Source: Albophoma yamanashiensis (Eukaryota; Ascomycota; Sordariomycetes; Hypocreales; Ophiocordycipitaceae). From it: a stretch of 64,000 nt of DNA. This document shows, piece by piece, positions 46,171 to 57,939 of this stretch. The stretch spans positions 310,001-374,000 of the forward strand of contig BCKH01000005.1 of assembly GCA_001600555.1 (NCBI GenBank), given 5' to 3'. How positions within the stretch are numbered: position 1 is the first letter of the stretch; each line of letters opens with the position of its first letter. The notes beneath the pieces are model-generated. The model ran no database searches and had not been told where the DNA came from. It saw only the letters and a program-made list of their open reading frames with translations. The position numbers were made by a program, and so were the translations under genes.

Positions 46171-47450
46171 ATGGACACCTCCGTCAGCGCGGCCCTCGCG
46201 CCAGCTGGACCAGCAACTTTCAACCTACCGGTCGCATCGCTCATCATGGCTGCCAAACTTCTCCTGCCGCTTCTCAGCGTCTCGGTGTTCTACGCCATCT
46301 TCCGCTACGCGGAAATCAATGGCATGCTGCCGCTGGTGGAAGCGAGCGTGGTCTCCAAGACGCTCCCGGGGACCAACGCGCCGCTCCGCACCGTCTACAC
46401 GGGCGTCGCCAAGGTCGACGAGGTGCTCACCGGCCTGGCCGTCATCTTCTGGCCCGTCACCGACGGAAGCCATCCGGGCCTGCTGCTGCATTCAATTGCC
46501 TTCTCGGGCTCCTTCATGTCGGCGTGGGTTCTCGTCGCCTTGGAGTCGTGGAGACGGGGCAACGCCGGGTCCATCGCCGCCTTGTAAGTCGAACCTCGGC
46601 CGCTTCGATGGAGGTGACCAAAGCTGACGAGCTCAATTCCAGCGCGACCGTTTTTGGCCTCACGGCTCAGGTCCTCACCTTTGCCTTTGCGGTCCCGCTC
46701 TATTGCGCGGTGCACCTCTTCACTTCCGTCACTGCTCGCAAGCCGACGGCTGCCAATCTCGCCGTCCCGCAGGCCGTCCTCAAGGCGCTGCCATTCGCTT
46801 TCGTGATCGGCATGCTGGTCCCCTCGGCCCTCATGGTTCTGCCTCCATCGGACACGATTTCCTTGGACCTCAAGCAGATCCTCATTGCCATCTGGCACCC
46901 CTGGCCCGCCTACGTGGCGGCCCTGTTGGGACTCGCTCACCTCACGACGGCCTCTGGTCAGAGCAAGGAGAGCTCCTCTGATGGCGCCCGCAGCAGCCGC
47001 CGCTCCCTCCGATACGTCTATGCGTTCGCCTTCGCCGTCGTCGCCATTTCTCACGTCGTCTGCGTCACCATTTCTCTGGCAACAGTTGTCGCGCCGCCCA
47101 TGTTTCAAGCGCGGTTCCTGCAATCTCTGCACCCGTCCAAGGTGTTCGACACGCCGCTGCCGTGGCAAACGCCTGCCGCGAAGGTCGCCACCGTGGGACA
47201 GGGCGTGCAGGCGTTCCTGCGATGGGACTACCTGATTGGGTCGGCGGGCGTGCTGGTCTGGGCAGTCAGCCTGTACAGAACGGCTCACCGGGAGGTCTAC
47301 GGTCGCGTTGATGGAGCCGGACTCCTGATCAAGACGGTGCTGCTGACGCTGCTGTCCGGGCCCGTCGGGACGGCCGTGGAGTTGATGTGGGAGAGGGACG
47401 AGTTGGTCCTGCATGCGGGCGAGGCCAAGGCGGCGCTGAAAAAGGGTTGA
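46171..47450 (+). CDS. Polytopic membrane protein, fungal-specific, 406 aa
   Basis: Exon 1 (46171-46583) and exon 2 (46643-47450) are joined by a 59-bp intron (GTAAGT...CCAG, branch GCTGAC); 1,221 nt. The frame extends to 46144 without an ATG, so the start is set at 46171 (MDTSVSAALAPAGPATF). Eight or so hydrophobic segments can be counted, including LLLPLLSVSVFYAIF, VFGLTAQVLTFAFAVPLY, AFVIGMLVPSALMVL, YVYAFAFAVVAISHVVC and LLIKTVLLTLLSGPVG. The motif VIFWPVTDGSHPGLLLHS and the late LRWDYLIGSAGVLVWA resemble a family of fungal integral membrane proteins, some encoded in terpenoid clusters; I am not certain of this link. No catalytic motif is proven. It could be a transporter-like or cyclase-like protein. 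Confidence 0.7.
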
Positions 47451-47946
47451 GGGTTTGGAGACGCGGCTTGATAATGCAGATGTGCGATACTGTGATTATT
47501 ACGGACGGTGAACTCTGGCGTTGACAATTGCCGAGGATGGCGTCTTGAAGAAGCTCCGTGTCACTTGATGCGTAATATTGTACAAATAAAAACAAAACTA
47601 AAAATAAAAATCTGGCCATATTTATGCCTTAATCGAGTCCTCGTCAGCGCAAGGTTGGATGTGGTGTTGGTGTTTGGGGTAGACAGACTTCGGGGTGTTC
47701 TTGGATGCGCCCGCCAAAGCTGGCGGCGGTGATGTAATTGGCAAGGCTGCAACGACGCGGCGCCTCGGCCAAGGCTGCTAATATTGAGCTGCCGCCACGG
47801 GTGGGGAGCTGCTTGCCTCATCCTCCCCCAACCACCACCACCACCCACCATCGCCGCCATCCCCGAGCCCCCTTCCGCTGTCAGCAACTGCCGCCCTCGC
47901 GTGCGTCTGTCGGGCTCCCCGAGCATGCAGGCTGTGAGCTACGGCC
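47451..47946. other. Intergenic with AT-rich 3' end and CCA-rich leader
   Basis: 496 bp. The first part contains an AAATAAAAACAAAAC-type polyadenylation-like stretch near 47584; the part before VPS18 has CACCACCACC-type runs near 47829-47848. No gene. Confidence 0.5.
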
Positions 47947-50900
47947 ATGTCTCTCGACGTCGGTGACGGCTTCGTCGCCGCCAACTCGGCCTCGGCGCTC
48001 GACGACGACCTGCCCATCTTCACCGTCGAGAGGGTCCAGCTGCAGTTCTCCATCGCGGCCGACTTCGTCGCCGCGCAGGTCGCCAACAATGTCATCATAC
48101 TCGCCCTCTCCAACGGGCGCATCCTGCGCATCGACCTGAACCGGCCCGAAGACATCGACGGTGCGCTCCCGCGGATGCTGGCGGTGCGCGCGTTCGGGGC
48201 TAACACAAGCTGCAGACATTGACCTGCCCAAGAAACCATCCGAGGTCGGCGTGATACGGCGCATGTTCCTCGACCCGACGGCGTCGCACCTCCTGATCTG
48301 CACCGCGCTCGGCGAGAACTACTACCTGCATTCGCAGTCGAAGCAGCCGCGGCCTCTGGGCCGTCTCCGAGGCGTTTCCATCGAGAGCGTCGCGTGGAAT
48401 CCCTCGCTCCCGACGGCGTCGACGCGCGAAATCCTGCTCGGTGCCTCGGACGGCAACATTTACGAAGCCTTCATCGAGACGTCCAACGAGTTCTACAAGA
48501 AGGAGGTGAAGCATCTGAAGAACCTCCACAAGCTGCCGGACGGGCCGATAACAGGGCTGTGGGTGGACAACCTGCATGGCAAGTCGGATCTGAGGCGCGT
48601 TGTCATTGCGACGCAGAGCCGCCTCTTCCATCTTGTTGGCAGGATCGGCCACGGGCATGACGGCGGCAGCGGGTCCGTGTACACGAAGCTCTTCGAGTCG
48701 GAGCAGCCCGTGGTTCACGAAGTGTCAATGGCAACGCCGGGGGCGTACTCGACCATGGCGGTGTCGCCCGACCCTCCCGGAGCGAACCCTTATGCCGATG
48801 ATGCCTCTGACAGGGCGTATGCTTGGCTGTCCTCGCAGGGCATCTTCCACGGCAAGCTGTTGAACGCTCCGGCAGACAACAGCCTGGGTTCGAGGGTGTT
48901 CTCGGACTCGAAGATGCTTGGCAGAGCTCAGGTCACGTCTTCGGAATCCTCAGGCAGGCGAAAAGGGCCTTTCGAGACGATAGATGGCCTGGCACTTACG
49001 CAGTGGCACTTACTGAGCCTCGTCGGCGGCCGCGTCATCGCCACGAATCGGCTGACGGGCAACATGGTGTCTGAGCACGACGTCCTCGGCGGTGGCCAAC
49101 GACCAATAGGCTTCTCAGTCGACATTCAGAAAAACACCTTCTGGCTGTTCACATCCGAAGAGATCTACGAGATCGTGGTGAGGGACGAAGATCGCCACAT
49201 CTGGCAGATCATGATGGACAAGAAGCAGTTCGAACCGGCGCTGCAGCACGCTCGCACCCAGTCGCAGAAGGAAACCGTAGCGGCGGCTTACGGTGACCAT
49301 CTCGCCAAGAAGGGACATTGGAACGAGGCAGCGACGGTCTACGGGCGAAGCAACAAGCCGTTCGAAGACGTTGCCCTGAACATCATCGACAACAATCAAC
49401 CCGACGCCCTACGACAGTTTTTGCTGACCAAGCTGGGGACAACCAAGAAGTCTGCCGTGATGCAGCGGATCATGGTTGCGAGCTGGCTGGTCGAGGTGTT
49501 CATGGCCAAACTCAACTCACTGGATGACACGATCATCACGCAGGCCGAGCTGTCGGAGAATCTCAACACGGCCGAGTCGAGAAAGCTTCTCGAATCCGTC
49601 AGGAAGGAGTATCAGGAGTTTGTCGACAGGTACAAGAATGACCTGGACCGGAAGACGGTCTACGACGTCATCAGCAGCCACGGGCGGGAGGCAGAGCTCC
49701 TCTACTACGCGAACGCGGTCAACGACTACAACTACGTGCTGTCGTACTGGGTCCAGCGAGAGCGGTGGGCCGAAGCCCTGAGCGTCCTGAAGAAGCAGAC
49801 GGACCCGGAGGTCTTTTACCGGTACAGCAGCGTCCTCATGGCCCACGTGGCGCAGGAGATGGTGCAGGTCCTGATGATGCACCCGGAGCTAAAGCCTCGG
49901 AGCCTGATCCCGGCCCTGCTGGAATACAACCGCAACTTCACGGGTGAGGGGAACGCGCAGAACCAGGCCACGCGGTACCTCAATTACGCCGTTTTCCAGC
50001 TCAACTCCAAGGACGCGGCTGTGCACAACACGCTCGTGTCCATCTACGCCTCGCACCCGTCCAAGGACGAATCCGGCCTGCTGTCGTACCTGCAAGCTCA
50101 AGGGGACGAGCCGCGATACGACCCGGACTTCGCGCTGCGGCTCTGCATCCAGCACCACCGAACGCTGTCGTGCGTGCACATCTACACGAGCATGGGGCAG
50201 TACCTCCAGGCGGTGGACCTGGCGCTCTCCCACAACGAGGTCGAGCTGGCGGCGGTGATCGCCGACCGACCCATGTCGAACCCGCAGCTGCGGAAGAGGC
50301 TGTGGCTGGCGGTCGCCCGCAAGGTCATCGCAAACTCAGACGGCATCAAGTCGGCCATCGAGTTCCTCAAGCGGTGCGACCTGCTCAAGATCGAGGACCT
50401 GATACCGTTCTTCCCGGACTTCGTCGTCATCGACGACTTCAAGGAGGAGATATGCGAGGCGCTGGAGGACTACAGCCGCAACATCGACGGGCTGAAGAAG
50501 GAGATGGACGAGTCGGCGCAGACGGCGACCAACATCAAGATGGACATCGCGGCGCTCGACCACCGGTACGCGATCGTGGAGCCGGGGGAGAAGTGCTACG
50601 TGTGCGGGCTGCCGCTGCTGAGCAGGCAGTTCTTCGTGTTCCCGTGCCAGCACGCGTTCCACTCGGACTGCATGGGGCGCAAGGTGCTGGAGCAGTCGGG
50701 GATGAGCAAGTCGTCGAGGATCAAGGAGCTGCAGATGCAGATCCACAAGGGGCTGGTCAGCGGGGCGAAGCGGGAAGCCGTCGTAGCCGAGCTGGATTCA
50801 CTGGTAGCCTCCGCATGGTACGTTTGCCGCGCGTGCACGCGACGAGGGGCCTTTTACTGACGAGCCACAGTCTACTCTGCAGCGACTTCGCCATCAAGAG

Positions 50901-50955
50901 GATAGACGAACCGTTCATCACGAGGAACGACAACCGGGATGAATGGGCTGTTTAG
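47947..50955 (+). CDS. VPS18: Vacuolar protein sorting protein Vps18 (Pep3)
   Basis: Exons 47947-48160, 48216-50817 and 50871-50955 give 2,901 nt (966 aa). The N-terminal half is a beta-propeller (Pep3/Vps18 type; motifs FLDPTASHLLICTALGENYY, VAWNPSLP, EILLGASDGNIYE, GLWVDNL). The middle is clathrin-heavy-chain-like helical repeat. The C-terminus is a RING-like zinc-binding domain starting at about C865 (CYVCGLPLL, FPCQHAFHSDC) and completed across the last intron by ACLLCSDFAIKRIDEPF. Vps18 is a core subunit of HOPS and CORVET, the tethers that drive membrane fusion at late endosomes and vacuoles (family knowledge). The last intron falls inside the RING and lies between two of its cysteine pairs. 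It is 147 bp upstream of a convergent V-ATPase proteolipid gene. Confidence 0.94.
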
Positions 50956-51101
50956 TCTCGCAAAGCGGTTCCAATTTGTCATTTGCGGTCCCGAAGAAAC
51001 CGATACCCCCTCATGACCCGCATATTACGTGCTGCAGATGGCCTAATGTATTTATTTGAAGCGGAAGGTAAATGCCGATGTAGTTATATCCTCGCGGGGG
51101 G

Positions 51102-51883
51102 TCAAAACATGCATTCGGTGACGTCGACTGTGGACTTGGTGATCATGAGGATGGACACGACGACGCCGTAGAGGCCCAGGACCTCGGAAAAGATGAGGAT
51201 GAGCACCATGCCAACGTAGAGGCGCGGCTGCTGCGTGCTCGCTCGGACTACAGGTCGAGGGTTGTCAGCGGGCACGGTCAGTTGACGATGCTCGGGGGCT
51301 AGCGAGGCTCACCGCCCGCATCGCCGACGATGCCGATGGCGAAGCCGGCCGCCAGGCCGCACAGGCCGACGGCCAGGCCGGCGCCGAGCTGGAGGAAGCC
51401 GGTGTGGGCGGGCATCTTCTCCTTGACGCCGTTGGCGATGATGACGCTGGCGACGAGGCCGTAGATGGAGAGGATCTGGGCCATGATGGCGCACAGCCTG
51501 GCCCGGGGGCGTCAGTTCGCGGGACACAAAACGCGTCCCCCATATTGCTTCGCATTACGGGTCAACGCATCGCGGGGTCGGCGAACGCACGTGTTCTGCA
51601 TGAAGCGGTCGGGGCGGAGGACGCCCGAGGCGAAGATGGCGATGGAGGACTTGGCGGTGCCGTAGGAGGCGCCGATGGTGGCGAGGACGATGGCGGCGGC
51701 GCAGCCCATGGCGCTGAAGAAGGACTGGGAGGTTGAAGCTGAGCTTCAGTGCTTACACGGGGTTCGGAATCGGGGGCGGGGCACTGACGGCGTACATGGG
51801 GCTGCGAGCTGTTAGCTGGAGGTGGCGACGCGGGAGTGCACGGCGTACCAGCGGTCCATGTTGGCGAGGAGGGCGGGATCCAT
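51102..51883 (-). CDS. V-ATPase 16-kDa proteolipid (c-type subunit, diverged paralogue)
   Basis: Proposed exons: 51849-51883, 51789-51801 (13 bp), 51591-51724, 51313-51497 and 51102-51247; 513 nt, 170 aa. The last three exons are certain. The first two are the only ones I found that join in frame and restore the usual (V/M)YA-FFSAMGC start. Four hydrophobic segments are present: AAAIVLATIGASYGTAKSS, ILSIYGLVASVIIANGV, LQLGAGLAVGLCGLAAGFAI, and VGMVLILIFSEVLGLYGVVV. The last carries the essential proton-binding Glu (about E144). GDAGVR and TQQPRLYVGM are hallmarks of the c/c' proteolipids. The C-terminus is longer than usual (ITKSTVDVTECMF). Sequence fits the Vma3 branch better than Vma11. The protein sits in the membrane rotor of the vacuolar proton pump. 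The N-terminal exons should be checked with RNA. Confidence 0.85.
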
Positions 51884-54296
51884 GGCGGGCTACGGCTGTC
51901 GGTCGGTCGGTTGGTCTCGTGGTGGTGATTTTTTTTTTGAATTTCGTCGAGACTTGCTTACTATTGAGCGCGTTGAATCTGAGAGCTACGGAATACGGGT
52001 GTACAAGTAAAGTTATACTCGAATTCGCGGCGACTGCCTCCGTCTCTTCTCGAAGGCGTCCAACCGGAGCGCCCATCCGACCCCAGGAACCCAGGTTGCT
52101 AAATCGCTGCCTACCGCCACCGGCACTCGCCATCTCACAAGGCTCTCCCGTTCCGGCGCAGCGGGCGGAGGCTGTGCCCGAACGCTCGCGCGGTCGGGAC
52201 GGTGAGATGAGGTACTGTAGGCAGCCGGATTCGGGGGGCGGCTATTGGTGGGTCGGCCGGGCCTGTTCCCCCCGGAGGCCCGGGGTGGGCGCCGCGGGGC
52301 GGGGACGCCGGGGCTGGAAGTGTTGCTACGTAATTGCGTAGGCGGATTGATTGATTGATTGATTGATTCCTAAGGCAGCTTGGCACCACGTGCTTCGCGA
52401 AGGGTACACGTACGTAGTGCTCGTACGAGAGAGCATGAGCGCTGCAACGCCAAGGATCAAGGGCGGAAGGGGGGGTGTTCGAGTCTAAAAACAGACGAAA
52501 CCGGTGCCGCAGATCGCAAGCGCCCAGGGGTCCAGTCCAGCGAGAGGGCATTCCTCCTCGCCTGGCACTCTGGTGCTTGGCGCGATCAGCTTCTCCGCAG
52601 AGTCGGGCGCGCGCTCCCTGACATTGGCGATGTGAAGTTGACGGCACGGAGTTTGAAGCGTATTATAGTAGTAAGTGACGGGCTCACCACCAGTCTCGAG
52701 CAACGGCGCTCCCCCCCGCGAGGTCCTGATCGAGGAAGGCGGCGGTGGCTGTGGCTGTGTTTGGTTTGATCCCATGTGTTTGGCTGCCTACGGAGTACGG
52801 AGTACAGGCAGATGAGCTGCAGCGCGCGCAGCCGTCACCGTCACCGTCCCGGCAACCTTATTCTCGAGGATCGCCGCGCGCTGCGGCGGACCAGGGGGCG
52901 ATCGCTGCCCCCCTTGTCCCTACTACGAGCATTGTAGTCGGTGAACCCGCAACTGTCGCTGTCAGACCACGGCAGCCGCACGTCCCGGGGGGAGAGGCGC
53001 CCCGTCTCACCATCGCCGAGGAACAAACAAACACACATGGGCCCGTCGAGGCGTGGCTCCGCATTTAGCTGCTCGTTCGTGCGGGGAGCACGTTAATACT
53101 TGCTCGTCCTGTGCGCGAGTTGGCCTCTCGAGGGAATAATTCCAGCTAATTCCGTGGCGACGAGATGGCGGCATCACAGCCACAAGCCGCCCTCGTTTCC
53201 CGCGGCAGCGCCCCCCCATCGCCGCGAAAGACCCAGACGCCCTCGACTGCCGCCAAGACCACTCCTCTGGACCCTCGCTGTTCCGCGCAGAGACCCCCGT
53301 TTCCGCCAGTCGCAAAACGTGCGCCATGCCATCATCCGTCCTCCCATCCATTCCCTCCCACCCCCCTCCCCCTCCCCTTCCAGCCGGTCCTCTCACGGCG
53401 GGCGTTTTGGGGCCGCGCGTCCCGCGTTGCAAGGGGTCGGTCGTCCCGCGTGCCGGCCCCCGGGTTCTCGAACGTCTTGCTCGCGCTGGGCTTTCCGCTG
53501 GGAGGAGAGGAGCAGCTCGTGCGGGTAACATGGCCCTGGCGCCAAGCGCTGCCGCTGCGGCTCGGCGTTGGTTTGTGTCATGGATGTCACGATGCGCCCA
53601 CCGACCGACGACGTTGCTGCGCTGCGTCTCTGCTCGGCACCGCCGCCGCCCGAGGGCAGCACGAGCAAGCAGCGGCAGCAGGCTGTTGCAGCTCCTGCAG
53701 CTCCAACTTCTCCAGTTTCTCTCCTGTGCCTGCATTCCTGCGATGATCATCCTCCTTGCTCCTCCTATACTCCGTACATCAACCTCGTGAGCTGCCGTCT
53801 TCCTGCGATACGTACGCACTCTGCCCAGGCCGTATACTCGCCACTGCCGACCCGTGTTCGCTCCCGACATAGCCGATCAGCCGGCATCTCTTGACGTCGT
53901 CCGGCTCTTGGGAGCCCCGTCTGTGGCGTCCCAGGACGACGACGACGACGCTCTGGCTGCGCCGCCCGCTTGCCAAGCAGACCACACTCACTCGCTCGGC
54001 GCCGCATTGCCGGGACGCGCTCCCCTCTGGTGCACCGCCTTCGCCAGCTGCCCGCCCGCCCGCCGTAGGATTCCATTATCGCGCTGCCGGCTCGTGACGC
54101 TCAGAAACGGGAGTTTCGAGCCCCCGACGGCCGGCAGGTTGAGCCGCCTGGCTTGCGTCACCCGCGCGGTAACAAAGTACACTAATATCGAGACCGTTCT
54201 TCGTATACTCTTATACTCTTATATCCCGGCGTCCTCGGTTCGAGGGCTCTCCTGCTGGCGACCGAGTCCCATGGAATCTCGCACACGCGCTGCAAC
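51884..54296. other. Long GC-rich intergenic region with microsatellites
   Basis: About 2.4 kb between two divergent genes. It holds a (GATT)6 run (52345-52368) and several long overlapping open frames on both strands in GC-rich sequence (for example 53007-53870 and 53165-53746), without domains or consistent splice sites. I treat it as promoter and leader sequence. Confidence 0.5.
52345..52368. repeat. (GATT)6 microsatellite
   Basis: Six perfect tandem GATT units in intergenic sequence. Confidence 0.95.
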
Positions 54297-55790
54297 ATGA
54301 AGTCGACGGCGCTCCTGCTCTCTCTCTGCGCGGCCGCGCAGGCCTTGTCGCTGCGTCAACCGCGCGACGGGCACGCTCGTGTCCTGCATCTCGACCTGCA
54401 GCGCAACCCCATAGCCGACCCCGTCGCCCACGACAGGCTGCGCCGTAGAGGCACCGTCAACGGGACCCTCGACAACTTGGTATGAGTCCCTCCTCATCCT
54501 CCTCCGCCTTGCTCTCCCGAGCCCCGAGACCGGCTCCGCTGACCGGCACAGCAAACCCTCTATTTCCTCAACATCTCCCTGGGCACGCCCCCCCAGGACG
54601 TGCGCATGCACCTCGACACGGGGAGTAGCGATCTCTGGGTCAACACGCCGAGCTCCTCCATGTGCTCGCTGCGCTCCAAGCCGTGCGCCGCCTCGGGCAC
54701 CTACACGGCCAACTCGAGCTCCACCTACGACTACGTCGGCAGCTACTTCAACATCTCGTACGTCGACGGCTCCGCCGCCGCCGGCGACTACGTCACCGAC
54801 ACCCTGCGCCTCGGCGGCCAGGACCTCACCGGCTTCCAGTTCGGCATCGGGTACACGAGCACGGCGGCCCAGAACGTCCTCGGCATCGGCTACCCGGCCA
54901 ACGAGGTCCAGGTCGCCCGCTCCGGCCTCAAGCCCTACCAGAACCTGCCCGCCAAGCTGGCCGCCAGCGGCGCCATCGCGAGCAGCGCCTACAGCCTGTG
55001 GCTCAACGACCTCGACGCCAGCACCGGCAGCGTCCTCTTCGGCGGCGTCGACGCCTCGCGCTACGAGGGCGACCTGGTCAGCCTGCCCATCCAGAAGGTC
55101 GCCGGCACCTTCCTCGAGTTCTTCGTCACCATGACGGGGCTCGACGTCGGCTCCAGCACCCTCAGCGACAAGGGCATGGCGCTGGCCGTGCTGCTCGACT
55201 CGGGCTCCTCGCTGACCTACCTGCCCAACGACCTGACCGACAGCATCTACAAGGCGGTCAACGCGACCTTCCAGGAGCAGGACGGCGTCGCCTTCGTGCC
55301 GTGCTCGCTGCGCGACTCGGGCGCCAACATCACCTTCCGCTTCAGCTCGCCCGCCGCCGTCGCCGTGCCCGTGCGCGAGATGATCCTCGACCTCAAGGAC
55401 CTGACGGGCAAGGACCTGAGCTTCGACAACGGCGTCAAGGCGTGCCTGTTCGGCATCTCGCCCGCCGGCACCTCGTCGAGCGTCCTGGGCGACACCTTCC
55501 TGCGCAGCGCCTACGTCGTCTACGACCTGGACAACAACGAGATCTCGCTGGCCCAGGCGCGCTTCAACGCCTCGACCTCGGACCTGCGCGAGATCGGCGG
55601 CGGCGGCGGCCCGGTGCCGTCGGCCGTCGTCGCCAAGTCGCCCGTCGCCGCCGCCTCGGGGCTGCCCGGCACGTCGTCGGGCACTAATGGCAAGCAGTCT
55701 GGGAACCAGGACAGCGGCGCCTCGGGCGTGAGGAGGCCGTCGATGCTGCTCGCGGGCGTGCTCGCCGGGGCCGTGAGCCTCCTCGCGTAG
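54297..55790 (+). CDS. GPI-anchored aspartic protease (yapsin / OpsB-like), 473 aa
   Basis: Exon 1 (54297-54479) and exon 2 (54552-55790) are joined by a 72-bp intron (GTATGA donor, CTGACC branch); 1,422 nt. A signal peptide (MKSTALLLSLCAAAQAL) and a propeptide with a dibasic region (RLRRRG) come first. The A1 protease core has both catalytic motifs: DTGS with D83 (LDTGSSDLW) and DSGS with D277 (LLDSGSSLTYLP). FGGVDASRYEGDL is typical of yapsins. A Ser/Gly/Ala-rich linker leads to a C-terminal hydrophobic tail (MLLAGVLAGAVSLLA), a GPI-attachment signal. Yapsin-type enzymes cleave at basic residues at the cell surface and shape the wall. The gene looks intact and active; the exact substrate is not readable. 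Confidence 0.92.
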
Positions 55791-56368
55791 CGTTGGGCGG
55801 CGGGGGATCTGGGATCGTTTTTCACTCGGGCATGGCGACGGCGTTGTGGGCTGTACTGTACAACTGCGCTGCTTTTGAGCGCTGCGAGCTGGGACATTTT
55901 TACGGTTGCGGAACGGGATTCACGCAACGGTGCACCTTAGGCGTTGCAGGATTGTTCTTTTTTCGTTGGGAGACAAACGTCTCCGGACTAGCGTAGATAT
56001 CCGGCACAGAAGGTCTTGAGGATACGGGCGCAAGCTGCATAAGACAGTGATAGATACATTGCGAAATGCATAAGATTGGATTTTCAGCGGCAAGACGCTC
56101 GGCGTGGGGATGGTGAGACGTGTACAGGTGAAGGTGGCGGGTGCTCCTGTCCGTGTAGGCGGGCTGTTGGTCCGCGCCGATGCGGGACCCGGGCCGGCGC
56201 CGATTCGGCACCGAGCCCGAGCTACGCCGCGCACCGTCGACGGCGCTCCGGCTCCGCTTCGGGGGGCGAGCCATCTTATCTCCATTGACAGATGCCGACG
56301 ATCGCACTCAAATCCTGCACCCGCACCGGGCTTCAAGACCTACTATAAAGCCTATACGTAGACCAGCT

Positions 56369-56400
56369 CTACCTACCTACCTACCTACCTACCTACCTAC
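56369..56400. repeat. (CTAC)8 microsatellite
   Basis: Eight tandem CTAC units between a TATA-like sequence and the PEBP start codon. Confidence 0.95.
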
Positions 56401-56416
56401 CGACACGCTCAGCCAA

Positions 56417-56438
56417 ACACACACACACACACACACAC
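56417..56438. repeat. (AC)11 microsatellite
   Basis: Eleven AC units ending 31 bp before the PEBP start codon. Confidence 0.95.
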
Positions 56439-56469
56439 CATCCAGCCCGCAACACCACCGCCCCCAACA

Positions 56470-57478
56470 ATGACGGCGTACATCGAGGCGCTCGCCAGCT
56501 GGCTGCTGCAGCGGTCGCGCGGGCACGACGACAGGGCCTTCGTCGCGGGGCCGGCCTTCGCGGCGCACCGGGAGGCGACGCTGGGCGTGCGCTCGCCCGA
56601 CTGCGGCGCCGCGGGCGCGACGCTCGGCGCGGCGTACATGGCCGGAGGCGCGCCCGGCGAGGCCCGCGTGCCGGCGCTGGCGTGGGACGGCGTCGACGGC
56701 GTCGCCGAGTGGCTCGTCGTGGCCGAGGACCCGGACGCGCCGCTGCCGACGCCCATCTGCCACGGGTGAGTCCGTCGGTCTCTTCTGTTCTTTTCTTTTC
56801 TTGTCTGGCCTTGCTGGGGTCGTTTCTCCTCTGATGTTGCTCGAGTTTTCCCCAGTCTGGCTGCTTTTATTCCATCTCTCCTGTCTGATTTGTTCGGTTT
56901 TTGTCTTGCCTGGGTTTGATCTCATCCCGCCCCTTTCGTTCTCGCCAGGCCGCTGTCTGCTGCTGCTGCTTCTGTTTAGGGGAAGGGAAAAGAGCTGACG
57001 CTCCGTCGCTGAATAGCTTGTACCTCGGCATCCCGCCCGGCAAGACGAGCCTCGCCAACGCCGACTTCGAGCCCGAGCGCCCCGACGGCACGAGGCTCAA
57101 GGGCGGCTTCTACTACGGCATGAGCCGCCGCGGGACCGTGTACATCCCCCCGCGGCCGCTGCTGAACCACGGCATTCACCGGTGTAAGCTGCCACTCCCT
57201 GTCCATCCCTTCCCTGCCCTCCCCTTCCTTTCCCTTCCAGCGTCTGTGTACCGCGCACCCGTCACACATGCCGTGTTACCCGTGAACTGGAGAATGAAGA
57301 CGCAGGGCGACGCGGCTGACTTGCAGCAGACACGTTCGACGTCATCGCGCTGAGCGAGCCCCTCGACGCGTCCCTCGTGGCGTCCAAGCCCACGCGCGAG
57401 CGCGTCGCTGCCGCCATCGAGGGCAAGGTGCTGGCCTGGGGGCGGTGGATGGGGCAGTGCGAGCGGCGGTGGGAGTGA
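56470..57478 (+). CDS. PEBP-family protein (phosphatidylethanolamine-binding / Raf-kinase-inhibitor-like), 203 aa
   Basis: Exons 56470-56765, 57017-57183 and 57330-57478 give 612 nt. The introns are long for this window (251 and 146 bp), both with good donors (GTGAGT, GTAAGC) and branch sites. Motifs of the YbhB-like PEBP branch appear: VPALAWDGVDGVAEWLVVAEDPDAPLP (a DPDAP box), a segment where HG is split by intron 1 (ICHG), GGFYYGMSRRG and YIPPRPLLNHGIHRYTFDVIALSEPLD (the GIHRY box). These residues line the anion/phospholipid pocket in the family. No signal peptide is present, so it is probably cytosolic. The role is unknown; PEBPs bind phospholipid head groups or small ligands. The C-terminal helix (GKVLAWGRWMGQCERR) looks complete. 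Confidence 0.88.
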
Positions 57479-57939
57479 CGGGGGTGGGTGTGCGCCGTGC
57501 GGCAGAGCAACGAGTGAAGCGTGTTGATACCCTTGGCATCTGGAACGGAGAGGGCCCGCGCGAAGTGTGCATGGATCGATGTTGGCGCTCGCCATAGCTG
57601 TCGGTTTGAGAAACGCAGCGCCGCATCCAGTCAGTTCACATATATATTCCTTTCCGTTTACAGCATCGATGGACAGGCATGTTAGTCGTCATTTTATCAT
57701 CAAAATATGAGTAGAGGTGGAATACACGTATTTGCATCCAAACAGCCCAACTCCTGCAGCCCAACTCCTGCAGCCGGTTTGCGCGCGACGGGGGTATCGT
57801 ACAGCTACACCAGGGCATCCGCGCCCAGCCCGTGTAGCATGCGCCTTGGATATCCGTTCCATCCCTCCATCCTTCCATCCGTTTCTACACACCCATGCAC
57901 GCTGCCACCCACTCCGGCCCGTTTCATGGCCCGTCAGCG
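57479..57939. other. Intergenic between convergent genes
   Basis: 461 bp between the PEBP stop and the transcription-factor stop; it holds both 3' ends. Nothing else is recognised. Confidence 0.5.

Larger units (their letters stand above)
55791..56469. promoter_or_regulatory. Intergenic / promoter of the PEBP gene with two microsatellites
   Basis: 679 bp. A TATAAAG at 56344-56350 is followed by (CTAC)8 at 56369-56400 and (AC)11 at 56417-56438, just 31 bp before the start codon at 56470. The microsatellites probably lie in the 5' leader. Confidence 0.55.

Noticed and set aside
53007..53870. 287-codon minus-strand frame, with plus-strand frames across the same region
   Set aside because: All frames are open because of high GC; composition is Arg/Ala-rich with no family resemblance.
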